DNA of 64,000 nucleotides from Streptomyces sp. SJL17-4 (GTDB lineage: Bacteria > Actinomycetota > Actinomycetes > Streptomycetales > Streptomycetaceae): contig NZ_CP104578.1 of NCBI RefSeq assembly GCF_036826855.1, forward strand, positions 7,126,501-7,190,500, in the 5' to 3' direction. Position 1 is the stretch's first letter, and the number at the start of each line of letters is the position of its first letter. Positions 47,301 through 54,781 of this stretch are shown here, piece after piece. The notes under the pieces were generated by a model. The model worked only from the letters and a program-made list of their open reading frames with translations, had not been told where the DNA came from and searched no databases. Made by a program: the position numbers and the translations under genes.

Positions 47301-49030
47301 GGGCCGAGCGCGCCGAGATCGCCGGCGCCCCCGACACCCTCCCCGAGGGCGAAGCGCCCGCGCCCCGCGCCGCGCTGCCCACCCTGCGCGAGGCCTACCG
47401 GGCCGCGTCCCAGCTGTACGAGAAGGTCGGCGTCGGCGCCGACCTGCGCGCCGAGCAGGCCCGCGCCGAGGGCGACGAGTCCGCCGCCCTCGCCGAACTC
47501 GACCGCCTCACCAACAAGGTCCGCACCCGCGCCGAGCAGCTCCTGGAGTCCACGGACGGCGCCGACGGCCCGTCCCGGCAGGCCGCCGCCGCCCGCGCCG
47601 AGTCCCTCGTCCAGATGCTGGAGACCCGCGCGTCGGAGGCCAGCGAGAAGCTCGGGCGGCTGCGCGGCGAGGCCGAGCGCCTCGCCCCCGAGGACGGCGA
47701 GGAGCACACCGAGCTGCCCGAGGACCTCGTCCCCGCCGACGCCGAGCGGGCCCAGGTCCTGCTCCGTACCGCCACCGCCGAACTCGCCTCCCGCACCGAC
47801 GCCCTGGAGGCGGCGCGCGCCGCCCACACCGGACTGCTCCGGGACCACCGGGCCGCCGAGGACGCGGCGGGCGGCTTCGACGAGACCGCCGCCCTGCTGC
47901 GGGACCTGCTCCGCGACCACACGGACGAGGAGCGGGAGGAGACCGAGCCGTACCCCGGCGGCCTGGAGGAGGCCCGCACGACGGCCGCCGAGGCGCGCCG
48001 CTCGCTGCGAGGCTGCACGGCCGAACTGTCGTCGGCCGACGCCGCCGTGCGCGAGGCGAGCGACATCCTCGTACGACACGCCAACTCCACCCGCTACGAG
48101 CAGGTCCGCACCCCGGCGCGCCAGCAGATCCGCGAACTGCCGGCGTCGGCGCTGCCCGAGCACGCCGCCAAGTGGGCCGAGGCCTTCGCGCCCCGGCTGC
48201 GGGTCCTCACCGACGAGCTGGAGCAGCTGGAGCGCAACCGCGACTCGATCGTCGACCGGCTGCGCGGCCTGGTGGAGTCCTCGCTCGCGACGCTCCGCTC
48301 GGCGCAGCGGCTCTCCCGGCTCCCTGAAGGCCTCGGCGAGTGGTCGGGCCAGGAGTTCCTGCGCATCCGCTTCGAGGAGCCCGACCAGGCCACCCTCGCG
48401 GAGCGGCTCGGCGAGGTCGTCGACGAGGCGACCCGCGCGGCCGTCAAGAAGAACTCCGACCTGCGCCGCGACGGCATGTCCCTGCTGCTCCGCGGCGTCC
48501 AGGCCGCGCTCGAACCCAAGGGCGTCTCCGTCGAGATCCTCAAGCCGGACGCGGTGCTGCGCGCCGAGCGGGTGCCCGTCGGGCAGATGGGCGACGTCTT
48601 CTCCGGCGGTCAGCTGCTCACCGCGGCCATCGCCCTGTACTGCACGATGGCGGCGCTCCGCTCCAACGACCGGGGCCGCGACAAGCACCGGCACGCGGGC
48701 ACCCTGTTCCTCGACAACCCGATCGGCCGCGCCAACGCCACGTACCTCCTGGAGCTCCAGCGGGCCGTGTCGGACGCGCTGGGCGTGCAGCTCCTGTACA
48801 CGACGGGCCTGTTCGACACGACCGCGCTCGCCGAGTTCCCCCTGGTGATCCGGCTGCGCAACGACGCCGACCTGCGGGCCGGCCTCAAGTACATCAGCGT
48901 GGAGGAGCACCTGCGCCCGGGTCTGCCGCAGACCGCGGCGGAGGGAGAGACGATCCACGGCGAGATCACGGCGACGAGGATGTTCCGCCGGCACACGGCG
49001 GACGACCCGAGCCGGCCGGCGGCCCTCTAG
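44330..49030 (+). CDS. SMC/MukB-like ABC ATPase (1566 aa)
   Basis: Walker A FLENGGGKSVLLKL at ~62-75 and ABC signature VFSGGQLLTAAI at ~1423-1434 plus Walker B GTLFLDNPIGRAN at ~1457 form a split head. Between them run two long Ala/Glu/Arg coiled-coil arms (~290-640 and ~820-1290). They flank a globular hinge-like domain (~657-820, GLLPPGPDVLATVEYLGEHGIPALPGWRYLAQAV...ELVDGVVITDP). After Walker B Asp the usual Glu is Asn (LDNP). Size and layout fit MukB/MksB/JetC, not RecN, Rad50 or the standard SMC. The N-terminal head is enlarged (YELSRVRLYSIGPAGARYADTVLDLRG). It probably entraps DNA with the two upstream partners. The ATG at 44330 has only a weak ribosome site. A perfect 19-bp hairpin follows. 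Confidence 0.88.
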   Translation: MYELSRVRLYSIGPAGARYADTVLDLRGVGAPVPHPAPTQAEFFEEEPVGPPRRPAPAGVLFLENGGGKSVLLKLIFSVMLPGHRNTLGGASSGVLRKFLLADDCGHVALEWQHTLTGELVVVGKASEWRGRQVSSDPRKFAEAWYSFRPGPGLSLDNLPVAEATSVRAPVEGASGATGRRRTMKGFRDAITEAGKAYPHLEVYWEEIHDRWNEHLGELGLDPELFRYQREMNADEGEAAGLFAVKKDSDFTDLLLRAVTDTRDTDGLADLVGGFGNKLGRRAELTAEREFTAGSVDLLNRIVEAAGTRSTARDIHTAAERRTRTLARRLSARAAVERARGAELAQQVTSAGHAVAEAESARGRAALIAAELAYRHASLALTAAEKGAASQRRELTDARTVHSAWQAAEVVLRHRAAGDRSARVAAAIRDAERDAAPALAARAEAAADLVRALSAAAEEGERHAAEEEERSTALQEAGETAHRDATAAATEAQRARSEAGHLRQRLAEVEQETAEAVRAGWLDDTAPDADPARAALAASDAEKTTVAAWDTAREAARTAADRAREAAGAEARAELAAARAADAAEAAGNAYDAERRAAEFLAGEQRLAELLSLPATGSHLPTAGSPLPGQRAATPGADPEQAAGTETVSEPQGPLTVTEFDRYADELRGMLDQAVTSAERQLFELRTAAADDSRILGALGDGGLLPPGPDVLATVEYLGEHGIPALPGWRYLAQAVDPADHARVLAARPELVDGVVITDPVSYGRAREVLGTAALLPRSAVAVGTAAALLAPVPAQDATDDSGVHGVFLVPPNPAMHDEHAADEERHALRARAAARDEEIRTLAARLAGDRSLAARIGSWRADCPPGMLAELAAVATTARETAEAATATLDEARTARVEADEAAAEAAQVRDERQEAAQRARRVADALAGLAFRLRERSAWQAKLRELADDAAEAEARAQTCLERARAADEDRRATQRSADDAHRTARALRAERAEIAGAPDTLPEGEAPAPRAALPTLREAYRAASQLYEKVGVGADLRAEQARAEGDESAALAELDRLTNKVRTRAEQLLESTDGADGPSRQAAAARAESLVQMLETRASEASEKLGRLRGEAERLAPEDGEEHTELPEDLVPADAERAQVLLRTATAELASRTDALEAARAAHTGLLRDHRAAEDAAGGFDETAALLRDLLRDHTDEEREETEPYPGGLEEARTTAAEARRSLRGCTAELSSADAAVREASDILVRHANSTRYEQVRTPARQQIRELPASALPEHAAKWAEAFAPRLRVLTDELEQLERNRDSIVDRLRGLVESSLATLRSAQRLSRLPEGLGEWSGQEFLRIRFEEPDQATLAERLGEVVDEATRAAVKKNSDLRRDGMSLLLRGVQAALEPKGVSVEILKPDAVLRAERVPVGQMGDVFSGGQLLTAAIALYCTMAALRSNDRGRDKHRHAGTLFLDNPIGRANATYLLELQRAVSDALGVQLLYTTGLFDTTALAEFPLVIRLRNDADLRAGLKYISVEEHLRPGLPQTAAEGETIHGEITATRMFRRHTADDPSRPAAL

Positions 49031-49037
49031 CGCACAC

Positions 49038-49079
49038 GTGAGCGGCCCGGCCCCCTCGACAGGGGGCCGGGCCGCTCAC
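49038..49079. terminator. Perfect 19-bp stem, bidirectional terminator
   Basis: Arms 49038-49056 and 49061-49079 (GTGAGCGGCCCGGCCCCCT and its complement), loop CGAC. It sits between the SMC-like gene and a convergent membrane protein gene, and is followed on the plus strand by TTTC. Confidence 0.9.
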
Positions 49080-49095
49080 TTTCGTTCCGCCCGGG

Positions 49096-49464
49096 TCAGG
49101 CCGCCTCGGGCAGCGACGCCGTCTCCGCCCGGCCCTCCCCGCGCTTCGCGCGGAGCGGCGGACGCGCCGTGCTACTCGGCTCCGACACCACACCGTTGCG
49201 CTGGCGCCACACTTGACGGGTGATCCAGATGTCGAGCACGCTCCAGGTGGCCACGACGGTGGAGACCACCGCGCTGACGGTCACCGGGAACGCCAGCCAT
49301 GACCCCGTCACGGTGCTGAAGAACGCGACGACCCCCTGGACGAGCGTCACCGATGTGATCATCACGGCCCGCACGGCGGCGGTGCGCACCGGGTCCGGCA
49401 TCCGCCGTCGCGCCCGGTCGTCCTCCACCCACAACTGCCGTGCCGACCGCGCCTCGTGTTCCAT
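49096..49464 (-). CDS. Small membrane protein (122 aa)
   Basis: Two hydrophobic segments (AVMITSVTLVQGVVAFFSTV and LAFPVTVSAVVSTVVATWSVLDIWI) between a charged N-terminus (MEHEARSARQLWVEDDRARRRM) and a basic disordered tail. ATG 49464 is preferred because GGGGAG lies ten bases upstream; GTG 49482 is possible. Divergent from the conservon; function unknown. Confidence 0.75.
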   Translation of the reverse strand: MEHEARSARQLWVEDDRARRRMPDPVRTAAVRAVMITSVTLVQGVVAFFSTVTGSWLAFPVTVSAVVSTVVATWSVLDIWITRQVWRQRNGVVSEPSSTARPPLRAKRGEGRAETASLPEAA

Positions 49465-49821
49465 TGTTCCGTCACTCCCCACACTGACCGACTTCAGGAA
49501 CGGTTGCCCGGCTTGAGCGCCTATACACGGACAGAACCCGCCCCGTACTTATTGACGCACGAGTGAGGGAAAAGGTTTCGCCCGACCTGGGATGAACGTG
49601 AGCCGGATGGGACCGGAGCGAGCAATTCCAGCCATCTCCGCAGGACGGAGAAATGGCGCATCGTTCGGTGTCCTACGCCACAGTGACCAATCCCAACTCC
49701 CCGAATACCAGGACATCTCATGATCAAGACTCACTCGACAGGCTGAAAATAGCCCGGACATGCCTTCGGGATGGCCGTGATGCAGTAGTAGGCTCACGCC
49801 GCCGTTTGTTGAATCTCAAGG

Positions 49822-49843
49822 TTGACGCCGCGTGTTGACGCCG
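49822..49843 (+). repeat. Direct repeat TTGACGCCG x2 upstream of cvnA
   Basis: TTGACGCCG occurs at 49822 and 49835, 13 bases apart, downstream of the candidate -10. It is a possible regulator site; one copy may also be a -35 box. Confidence 0.5.
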
Positions 49844-49861
49844 GACGTCACGAACGTGAAG

Positions 49862-49883
49862 GACCTCCGGGGCCACGGAGGTC
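49862..49883 (+). promoter_or_regulatory. Leader hairpin next to the cvnA ribosome site
   Basis: GACCTCCG-GGGCCA-CGGAGGTC, a perfect 8-bp stem, ends about seven bases before the GGGGGAGG ribosome site. In the mRNA it would sit at the edge of the ribosome footprint and could tune translation of the whole conservon. Confidence 0.5.
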
Positions 49884-49898
49884 GAGCTGGGGGAGGCC

Positions 49899-52800
49899 AT
49901 GCGCTTTCGCGGGAAGTCCATCCGCCGGAAGATCGTGGCGTTGCTGCTCGTACCGCTCGTCTCCCTGACCTGCCTGTGGGGTTTCTCCACGGTCCTCACC
50001 GGACGCGAGGCCGACCAGCTCCTCGACGTCGGCTACATCGTCGACAAGGTCGGCTACCCCCTTGAGGACACCGCCCGGGTCATCCAGCTCGAACGGCGCC
50101 AGTCACTGATCTACCTCGCCGACCCCCGGGGCTCCGACACCCTCGGCTCCCTCAAGGAGACCCGCCGGGCGACCGACCGCCAGATCGCCCGCATCCGCGC
50201 CAACGCCGCCGACCCCGGCGTACGCGAGGAGATGCGGCCCGTCACCGCCCAGCGGCTCACCTCCCTCCTCGAAGCGCTCGAAGGCATCGCCTCCCTGCGC
50301 CGCTCGGTGGAGAAACGTGACATCGGCCGGATGCAGGCCCTCGAGTTCTACAACCGGCTCGTCGACCCCTGCTACAGCTTCCTGATCACCCTCCACGCCC
50401 TGGAGAACGTGGAGATGGACAAGCAGGGCCGCGCCCTCGTCGGCATCACCCGCGCGCGTGAGCTGCTCTCCCGCGAGGACGCGCTCGTCCTCTCCGCGCT
50501 CGTCGCGGACCGCGTCACCGCCCAGGAGATCCGCGAGATATCCGACCTCGTCGCCATCCGCGAGCAGTTCTACGAGGTCAACCTCGAACTCCTGCCCACC
50601 GCGGACCGCAACCGCTTCGAGAAGTACTGGCGCAGCCCCGACAGCCAGCCGCTGCGCAACGCCGAGAACGCGATCATCGAACAGGGCCCCACCGACAGCC
50701 CGCGCGCCGTCACCCCCGCCTACTGGCAGGACAACGCCAGCCCCGTCCTCGACGACCTGGCCAGGGAGAACACCGCGGCCGGCGACCGCTACCAGGACCG
50801 CGTCCAGCCCGCCGCGTACAGCGTCCTCCTCAAGGCCGGTGTCGCCGGAGTCCTCGGCTTCCTCGCCCTGCTCGCCTCGATCGTCATCTCCGTCCGCATC
50901 GGCCGCGACCTCATCCGCGACCTGCGCCGCCTCCAGAAGGAGGCCCAGGAGGTCTCCGGCGTACGCCTGCCCAGCGTGATGCGGCGACTCGCCGCGGGCG
51001 AACAGGTCGACGTCGGCACCGAAGTCCCCCATCTGGGATACGGACAGGACGAGGTCGGCCAGGTCGGCCAGGCCCTCAACACCCTCCAGCGCGCCGCCGT
51101 CGAGGCCGCGGTGAAACAGTCCGAGCTGCGACGCGGCGTCTCCGAGGTGTTCGTCAACCTCGCCCGCCGCAACCAGGTCCTCCTCCACCGCCAGCTCACC
51201 CTCCTCGACACCATGGAGCGCCGCACCGAGGACACCGACGAGCTCGCCGACCTGTTCCGGCTCGACCACCTCACCACCCGCATGCGACGGCACGCCGAGG
51301 GCCTCGTCATCCTCTCCGGCGCCGCGCCCTCCCGTCAGTGGCGCAAGCCCGTCCAGCTCATGGACGTGGTCCGCGCCGCCGTCGCCGAGGTCGAGGACTA
51401 CGAGCGCATCGAGGTCCGCCGGCTGCCGCGCCTCGGCGTGGGCGGCCCCGCCGTCGCCGACCTCACCCACCTCATCGCCGAACTCCTCGAGAACGCCACG
51501 GTGTTCTCGCCCCCGCACACAGCCGTCCAGGTGCTCGGCGAGCGGGTCGCCAACGGCTTCACCCTGGAGATCCACGACCGCGGCCTCGGCATGAACCCCG
51601 ACGCCCTGCTCGACGCCAACCTCCGGCTCGCCGAGACCCCCGAGTTCGAGCTCTCGGACACCGACCGGCTCGGCCTCTTCGTGGTCAGCCGGCTCGCCCA
51701 GCGCCAGAACGTCCGTGTCTCGCTCCAGACCTCGCCGTACGGCGGGACCACCGCGGTCGTCTTCATCCCGGCCGCACTGCTCACCGACGCGCCCGAGACC
51801 CAGGGCGCCGGATTCCGCCTGGACCGTAAGACCCTGGGGCGCACCGGCCCGGCCGACGGCGAGACCGCCGACGACGGCGTCCTGCCCAGCCGTCGCCCGG
51901 CGCTCGCCCGGGTTCCGGACGTGACCGGGACACCCGGCCCGCTCGACGGACCCGTCGAGCTGGAGGGGCCGCTCGGCAGCGAGGAGTTCGACGTGCTCCT
52001 CGACGGCGCGGCGGACCTCCTCGACACCGAGAGCGAACGCGGCGGCCTCTTCCGCCCCCGTGGCCGGCGGCGCACCGGACTGGCACCGGCGGGCGAACAG
52101 CACCAGCAGGCGACGGACCGGGCGAACGGCCCCGGCGAGGAGGAGGACAAGCCCGCCGACGCGGGCGTCCTCGGCCCCGTGCCGCTGCCGCGCCGCCGCA
52201 CCCCGACCCTGGTCGTGGACCACGGCCGCCGCCTCGACGAGCCGAACCGCGGCCGTGGCGTGGACGAGCCGGACCGCGGACGGTCCCTCCCGGGACAGGA
52301 CCGTGGCAGGGCCGTCGACGGACAGGATCGGGTCCGGGCCGTCGACGGACCGGACCGGGGCCATGGCATCGACGGACCGGACCGGGGCCGGGGTGTCGAC
52401 AGGGCCGACCGGAGCCGAGGTGGCGACGGGGCCGACCGGGCCCACGCGCTCCCCGATCTGGACCACCCGCCCATCGGCCGGGCGCACCCCGCCCACGGCC
52501 GGGTGACCGAAGGCTTCGGCCGGGTGACGGACGGCCCCGGCGTCGCGGGCCACCACCCCTACGGCAGCGGGCAGGACGACCGGCCGGTGCGGCAGGACGG
52601 ACGGCCGGTGCCGCCGAGCGGAACCGGCCGTCCCGGCGACCAGCCCGTACCCCCGCGTGGCACCGGCCGGCCGCACGGACTGCCCGGCGCCCCGCGAGGA
52701 AACGGCCCCACCCTCGTGCCCGTACCACCGGAGGGCCCCGTACGACCGGAGGGCCTCGTACGACCGGAGGGTCCCGTGCCGCCGTCGGCGAGCCCCGAGC

Positions 52801-53078
52801 CGTTCGGCGGACTGCCCCGCCGCGTCCGTCAGGCCAGCCTCGCGCCCCAGTTGCGCGCGACCGACGGCCCGGCCGAGCGCGGTACGGGCGGACGCGCCGA
52901 CGCCCGTACGAGCGGCGGCGCCTCGCCCGCGGACCCCGACTCCTTCGAACGCGACGCGGAGGAGGTACGCGCGCGCATGGCCGCCATGCAGCGCGGCTGG
53001 CAGCGCGGACGACAGCACAACGCCGACCCTGACGACCCGACAGCACCTGGAACGACACCCGAGGGGGACGGTCGATGA
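49899..53078 (+). CDS. cvnA: Conservon sensor histidine kinase-like protein CvnA
   Basis: A 1059-residue membrane protein. An N-terminal helix (IVALLLVPLVSLTCLWGFSTV) precedes an extracellular nitrate/nitrite-sensing (NIT) type helical domain to ~305. A second membrane helix follows (~308-332), then HAMP-like and dimerisation helices (LFRLDHLTTRMRRHAEGLVILSG). The HATPase domain has N-box ELLENATVFSPP (~528), DRGLGM (~560) and LGLFVVSRLA (~590). The last ~400 residues are disordered and repeat-rich. In conservons this protein works with CvnB-D as a membrane signalling assembly likened to GPCR complexes; no response regulator is present. Its stop overlaps cvnB (ATGA). Confidence 0.95.
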   Translation: MRFRGKSIRRKIVALLLVPLVSLTCLWGFSTVLTGREADQLLDVGYIVDKVGYPLEDTARVIQLERRQSLIYLADPRGSDTLGSLKETRRATDRQIARIRANAADPGVREEMRPVTAQRLTSLLEALEGIASLRRSVEKRDIGRMQALEFYNRLVDPCYSFLITLHALENVEMDKQGRALVGITRARELLSREDALVLSALVADRVTAQEIREISDLVAIREQFYEVNLELLPTADRNRFEKYWRSPDSQPLRNAENAIIEQGPTDSPRAVTPAYWQDNASPVLDDLARENTAAGDRYQDRVQPAAYSVLLKAGVAGVLGFLALLASIVISVRIGRDLIRDLRRLQKEAQEVSGVRLPSVMRRLAAGEQVDVGTEVPHLGYGQDEVGQVGQALNTLQRAAVEAAVKQSELRRGVSEVFVNLARRNQVLLHRQLTLLDTMERRTEDTDELADLFRLDHLTTRMRRHAEGLVILSGAAPSRQWRKPVQLMDVVRAAVAEVEDYERIEVRRLPRLGVGGPAVADLTHLIAELLENATVFSPPHTAVQVLGERVANGFTLEIHDRGLGMNPDALLDANLRLAETPEFELSDTDRLGLFVVSRLAQRQNVRVSLQTSPYGGTTAVVFIPAALLTDAPETQGAGFRLDRKTLGRTGPADGETADDGVLPSRRPALARVPDVTGTPGPLDGPVELEGPLGSEEFDVLLDGAADLLDTESERGGLFRPRGRRRTGLAPAGEQHQQATDRANGPGEEEDKPADAGVLGPVPLPRRRTPTLVVDHGRRLDEPNRGRGVDEPDRGRSLPGQDRGRAVDGQDRVRAVDGPDRGHGIDGPDRGRGVDRADRSRGGDGADRAHALPDLDHPPIGRAHPAHGRVTEGFGRVTDGPGVAGHHPYGSGQDDRPVRQDGRPVPPSGTGRPGDQPVPPRGTGRPHGLPGAPRGNGPTLVPVPPEGPVRPEGLVRPEGPVPPSASPEPFGGLPRRVRQASLAPQLRATDGPAERGTGGRADARTSGGASPADPDSFERDAEEVRARMAAMQRGWQRGRQHNADPDDPTAPGTTPEGDGR
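52235..52449 (+). repeat. In-frame tandem repeat in the cvnA tail
   Basis: Around seven imperfect units of about ten codons, consensus VDGPDRGRG (variants DEPNRGRG, DGQDRVRA, DGPDRGHG, DRADRSRG), encoded by GACGGACCGGACCGGGGC-like DNA. A shorter RPEGPV/RPEGLV repeat follows near 52735. Both are in the disordered C-terminal region. Confidence 0.75.
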
Positions 53079-53524
53079 CCGCACCGAACGCCGCAGCACC
53101 CAGCACCACCTCCGGCCACGGAAACGGCAACGGCGAGCTGAACTGGCTCCTCGACGAGCTCGTGCAGCGCGTCGCGTCCATCCGGAAGGCCCTGGTGCTC
53201 TCCGGCGACGGCCTCCCCACCGGCGCGTCCCAGGACCTGACCCGGGAGGACGGTGAGCACCTGGCCGCCGTGGCCTCCGGCTTCCACAGCCTTGCCAAGG
53301 GCGTCGGCCGTCACTTCGAGGCGGGCAAGGTCCGCCAGACGGTCGTCGAGCTGGAGGACGCCTTCCTCTTCGTCACGGCCGCCGGCGACGGCAGCTGTCT
53401 GGCCGTGCTCGCCGACGCGGACTCCGACGTCGGCCAGGTCGCCTACGAGATGACGCTGATGGTGAAGCGGGTCGGGGCCCACCTCGCGACGGCCCCCCGG
53501 ACCGGTCTGCCCGCGGGAGGGTGA
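53075..53524 (+). CDS. cvnB: Roadblock/LC7 family protein CvnB
   Basis: A 149-residue protein. After a Gly/Asn-rich start it has the roadblock fold: LNWLLDELVQRVASIRKALVLSGDGLPTGASQDLTREDGEHLAAVASGFHSLAKG. This is the usual partner and probable GTPase regulator of CvnD. It overlaps cvnA and cvnC by four bases each. Confidence 0.95.
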   Translation: MTAPNAAAPSTTSGHGNGNGELNWLLDELVQRVASIRKALVLSGDGLPTGASQDLTREDGEHLAAVASGFHSLAKGVGRHFEAGKVRQTVVELEDAFLFVTAAGDGSCLAVLADADSDVGQVAYEMTLMVKRVGAHLATAPRTGLPAGG

Positions 53525-53988
53525 GTGGGGACGGCATGAGTGACGCAGCCGAGCGGAACCAGCTGAACCAGGCGAACCGGCACACGGAGCCGGACCAGAG
53601 CACCGCCCCGGCCCACCACCACTGGTTCGACGACGAGGCCGGGCCGGTGGTCCGTCCGTACGCGATGACCCGTGGCCGGACGAGCGCCGCCACCCGCCAC
53701 CGGCTGGATCTGATCGCGGTGGTCGTGCCCGAACCCGCCGCCGACGACCCCGGCCGGGACCAGACCCTTTCCCCCGAGCACGTGGAGATCGTCGAACGCT
53801 GCTCCGAGCAGCCCCAGTCGATCGCCGAGCTCGCCGCAGGACTCGACCTCCCCGTCGGGGTGGTCCGGGTGCTCGTCGGTGACCTCGTCGAGGACGAACT
53901 CGTCCATGTGACCCGCCCCGTTCCGCCGGCCGAGCTGCCGGACGTGAGCATTCTCCGCGAGGTGATCAATGGCCTTCGGGCGCTCTAG
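53521..53988 (+). CDS. cvnC: DUF742 protein CvnC
   Basis: A 155-residue protein with the DUF742 hallmark WFDDEAGPVVRPYAMTRGRT and a winged-helix-like end (IVERCSEQPQSIAELAAGLDLPVGVVRVLVGDLVEDELVHV). GTG 53521 overlaps the cvnB stop; ATG 53536 (SDAAERN) has a better placed ribosome site and may be the true start. Confidence 0.92.
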   Translation: MSGDGMSDAAERNQLNQANRHTEPDQSTAPAHHHWFDDEAGPVVRPYAMTRGRTSAATRHRLDLIAVVVPEPAADDPGRDQTLSPEHVEIVERCSEQPQSIAELAAGLDLPVGVVRVLVGDLVEDELVHVTRPVPPAELPDVSILREVINGLRAL

Positions 53989-54574
53989 CCGCAAGAAGCC
54001 GTACGTCGAGCCGGTGACCCTGAAGATCCTCGTCGCGGGCGGGTTCGGGGTCGGCAAGACGACGCTGGTGGGCGCGGTCAGCGAGATCCGGCCCCTGCGG
54101 ACCGAGGAGATCCTCAGCGAGGCGGGGCGGCCCGTCGACGACCTGCACGGCGTCGAGACCAAGACGACCACCACGGTCGCCATGGACTTCGGCCGGATCA
54201 CCCTGCGCGAGGACCTCGTCCTGTACTTGTTCGGCACCCCGGGCCAGGACCGCTTCTGGTTCCTCTGGGACGAGCTGGCACAGGGCGCGCTCGGCGCGGT
54301 CGTCCTGGCGGACACCCGCCGACTGGAGGACAGCTTCGCGGCCATCGACTACTTCGAGCGGCGCGGCATCCCGTTCACGGTGGCCGTCAACTGTTTCGAG
54401 GGCGCCCGGCGGTTCCCCGCGGAGAGTGTGCGCGGGGCGCTGGACCTGGACCCGGAGGTCGAGCTCCTGATGTGCGACGCCCGGGACCGTGAGTCCGTGA
54501 AGAACGTCCTCGTCGCCGTGGTCGAGCACGCGCTCGTCCTCGCGGACCGGAGCCACGCGACGGTCGCCCCCTGA
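53969..54574 (+). CDS. cvnD: Conservon GTPase CvnD
   Basis: A 201-residue Ras-like ATP/GTP-binding protein with P-loop VAGGFGVGKTTLVGA (~24-35), a switch Thr cluster (ETKTTTTVAMDFG) and G3 FGTPGQDRFWFLWDEL. The G4 NKxD motif is replaced by VNCFEGA, as is normal for conservon GTPases. It overlaps cvnC by 20 bases. The stop codon is the first unit of a TGACCCCC tandem repeat. No cytochrome P450 gene follows, unlike some conservons. Confidence 0.95.
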   Translation: MAFGRSSRKKPYVEPVTLKILVAGGFGVGKTTLVGAVSEIRPLRTEEILSEAGRPVDDLHGVETKTTTTVAMDFGRITLREDLVLYLFGTPGQDRFWFLWDELAQGALGAVVLADTRRLEDSFAAIDYFERRGIPFTVAVNCFEGARRFPAESVRGALDLDPEVELLMCDARDRESVKNVLVAVVEHALVLADRSHATVAP

Positions 54575-54643
54575 CCCCCTGACCCCCTGACCCCCTGACC
54601 CCCTGACCCCCTGACCCCCTGACCCCCTGACCCCCTGACCCCG
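54572..54643. repeat. TGACCCCC octamer repeated nine times
   Basis: Starting at the cvnD stop codon, TGACCCCC is repeated nine times in perfect tandem. As 8 is not a multiple of 3, the array puts TGA stops into all three plus frames. Confidence 0.95.
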
Positions 54644-54668
54644 GTGGGCCGAGTAACCTCGACCCACC
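54643..54668. terminator. Hairpin after the octamer array
   Basis: GGTGGGCCGAG-TAAC-CTCGACCCACC, 11-bp stem with one mismatch, between the ends of the conservon and the convergent thiolase gene. The remainder to 54781 is CCCACCG/GCC-rich low-complexity DNA without a gene. Confidence 0.6.
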
Positions 54669-54781
54669 GCATGGGGCCCACCGATGAAGCCCGCCGGCCC
54701 AGCGGCCTCGGCCCACCGTCGCGGCCCGCCGACCCAGCGACCCCGGCCCACCGCCGAGGCCGCCGTCACACCCCCGGAACC

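Larger units (their letters stand above)
49465..49898. promoter_or_regulatory. Long regulatory interval upstream of cvnA
   Basis: About 430 bases without a gene, distinctly AT-richer than the flanks between about 49540 and 49820. TTCGGG (49765), 18 bases, TAGGCT (49789) is a candidate promoter. A small hairpin TCTCCG-cagga-CGGAGA lies at 49635-49651. GGGGGAGG just before the ATG is the cvnA ribosome site. Confidence 0.5.

Noticed and set aside
44096..48994. A 1632-codon minus-strand frame opposite the SMC-like ATPase gene
   Set aside because: Gly/Val/Leu-rich nonsense mirrored from Ala/Glu/Arg coiled-coil codons; the plus frame has Walker A, signature and Walker B in order.
41186..49030. The SMC-like operon as a canonical Wadjet system
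   Set aside because: No JetD/toprim-like gene is present and the partner proteins are only structurally suggestive, so it is described as MukBEF/Mks/Wadjet-like rather than named.
50103..53099. A roughly 1000-codon minus-strand frame opposite cvnA
   Set aside because: Antisense shadow; the plus frame is a complete CvnA with correct overlap to cvnB.
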